Assembly: GCA_004325065.1 (NCBI GenBank)
Contig: PITI01000636.1
Location: 1-10,090 of the forward strand
Direction: 5' to 3'
Source of the DNA: Hamiltosporidium magnivora
Lineage: Eukaryota > Microsporidia > Dubosqiidae
DNA length: 10,090 bases
Below are positions 9,907 through 10,090 of the stretch, in pieces. Within the stretch, counting starts at the first letter, position 1, and each line of letters starts with the position of its first letter. A model generated the notes under the pieces. The model had not been told where the DNA came from. It saw only the letters and a program-made list of their open reading frames with translations, and did not search any database. The translations under genes and the position numbers were made by a program.

Positions 9907-9957
9907 AAAACGAATTATAAATAATATTTTAAATCATTAATTTAAAAAATTCGTTTT
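9907..9957. repeat. 10-bp inverted repeat upstream of terminal ORF
   Basis: AAAACGAATT (9907-9916) and AATTCGTTTT (9948-9957) are perfect inverted arms separated by 31 AT-only or nearly AT-only bases. Each arm contains a CG dinucleotide, which is scarce locally, so the pairing is less likely to be chance than the many pure-AT palindromes. It lies 69 bases before the ATG at 10026 and could be an upstream regulatory dyad. It could equally be the ends of a small element. Confidence 0.4.
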
Positions 9958-9975
9958 TAGATTTATCATAGATAG

Positions 9976-10015
9976 TATTTAATATTTTAATAAACTAAGA
10001 ATATTTAATATTTTA
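9976..10015. promoter_or_regulatory. Tandem 14-bp AT motif before terminal ORF
   Basis: TATTTAATATTTTA occurs at 9976-9989 and again at 10002-10015, 26 bases apart start to start, ending 10 bases before the ATG at 10026. The same 14-mer lies 95 bases upstream of the membrane-protein ORF. The placement suggests a core promoter or initiator-type element, but the motif is all A/T and the spacing to the two starts differs, so the regulatory role is inferred. Confidence 0.3.
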
Positions 10016-10025
10016 GATATATTCC

Positions 10026-10090
10026 ATGTGGAGGGAGGATAACCACATAAAAAACTTTCTGCTTGGCAATGAGTGTGTGAAACTGGTGTG
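10026..10090 (+). CDS. Start of a gene running off the window
   Basis: An ATG at 10026 opens a frame of at least 21 codons that reaches the window end without a stop, beginning MWREDNHIKNFLLGNE. The G+C content jumps from under 15% in the preceding 100 bases to about 43% here, with G-rich third positions (CTG, GTG, GAG). That marks a sharp non-coding to coding boundary. The first codons also form a small inverted repeat, ATGTGG (10026-10031) with CCACAT (10043-10048). The composition is also unlike the membrane-protein ORF, so a horizontally acquired gene, a transposon gene or an exon are all possible. An upstream start is unlikely because the preceding DNA is almost pure A/T with stops. The family cannot be told from 21 residues. 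Confidence 0.5.
   Translation, partial: MWREDNHIKNFLLGNECVKLV

Noticed and set aside
1..10090. Ciliate-type genetic code (TAA/TAG as glutamine) giving long TGA-free frames across the window
   Set aside because: TGA is rare at this composition, so TGA-only open frames of over 300 codons arise by chance, for example frame 1 at 118-1074. The one clear gene contains no TAA or TAG in 247 codons, and the plus-strand stretch 3839-5261 is better explained as a decayed hAT transposase with point stops and indels.

Overview
This window comes from a very AT-rich (roughly 78% A+T) eukaryotic nuclear genome with low gene density. Only one long ORF is intact under the standard code, there is no operon-like packing, no RNA gene or CRISPR array was found, and two stretches read as broken genes. 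An AT-rich microsporidian with large decayed intergenic regions fits best. An AT-rich invertebrate cannot be excluded. A ciliate-type code was tested by eye and not favoured.

Layout. Positions 1-2900 hold no supportable gene, only AT-rich sequence, a GC-richer island near 2590-2700 and short palindromes. Positions 2904-3299 are another GC-richer island that still reads as a stop-interrupted protein on the minus strand (a competing plus-strand frame also exists); I cannot name it. Positions 3839-5261 on the plus strand are the corpse of a hAT-superfamily DNA transposase resembling the ZBED5/FAM200/SCAND3 (Buster-type) group. Its motifs appear in the right order but in shifting frames with many stops: KIVSIP, a KP...SIAKL segment, TDG, NCRIT, VNYIKS, TYVR-stop, WFLKK, LKEN...DLDL, and the C-terminal FVTAYLCE with MKYR. 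Positions 5262-6210 are AT-rich spacer.

Positions 6211-6954 encode an intact 247-residue protein with about seven membrane helices and a basic cytosolic-type N-terminus. The same frame continues past the stop and is again unusually open and hydrophobic at 7012-7287, so the intact ORF may be a truncated version of a longer membrane protein. Positions 7288-10025 are AT-rich spacer with a few small hairpins. At 10026 a clearly different composition begins (about 43% G+C) with an ATG and an open frame running off the window end, probably the start of another gene. A 14-bp AT motif occurs once upstream of the membrane-protein ORF and twice immediately upstream of the ORF at the window end.

The genes do not form an evident pathway. 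The main story is one membrane-protein gene in a decaying, transposon-scarred intergenic landscape.
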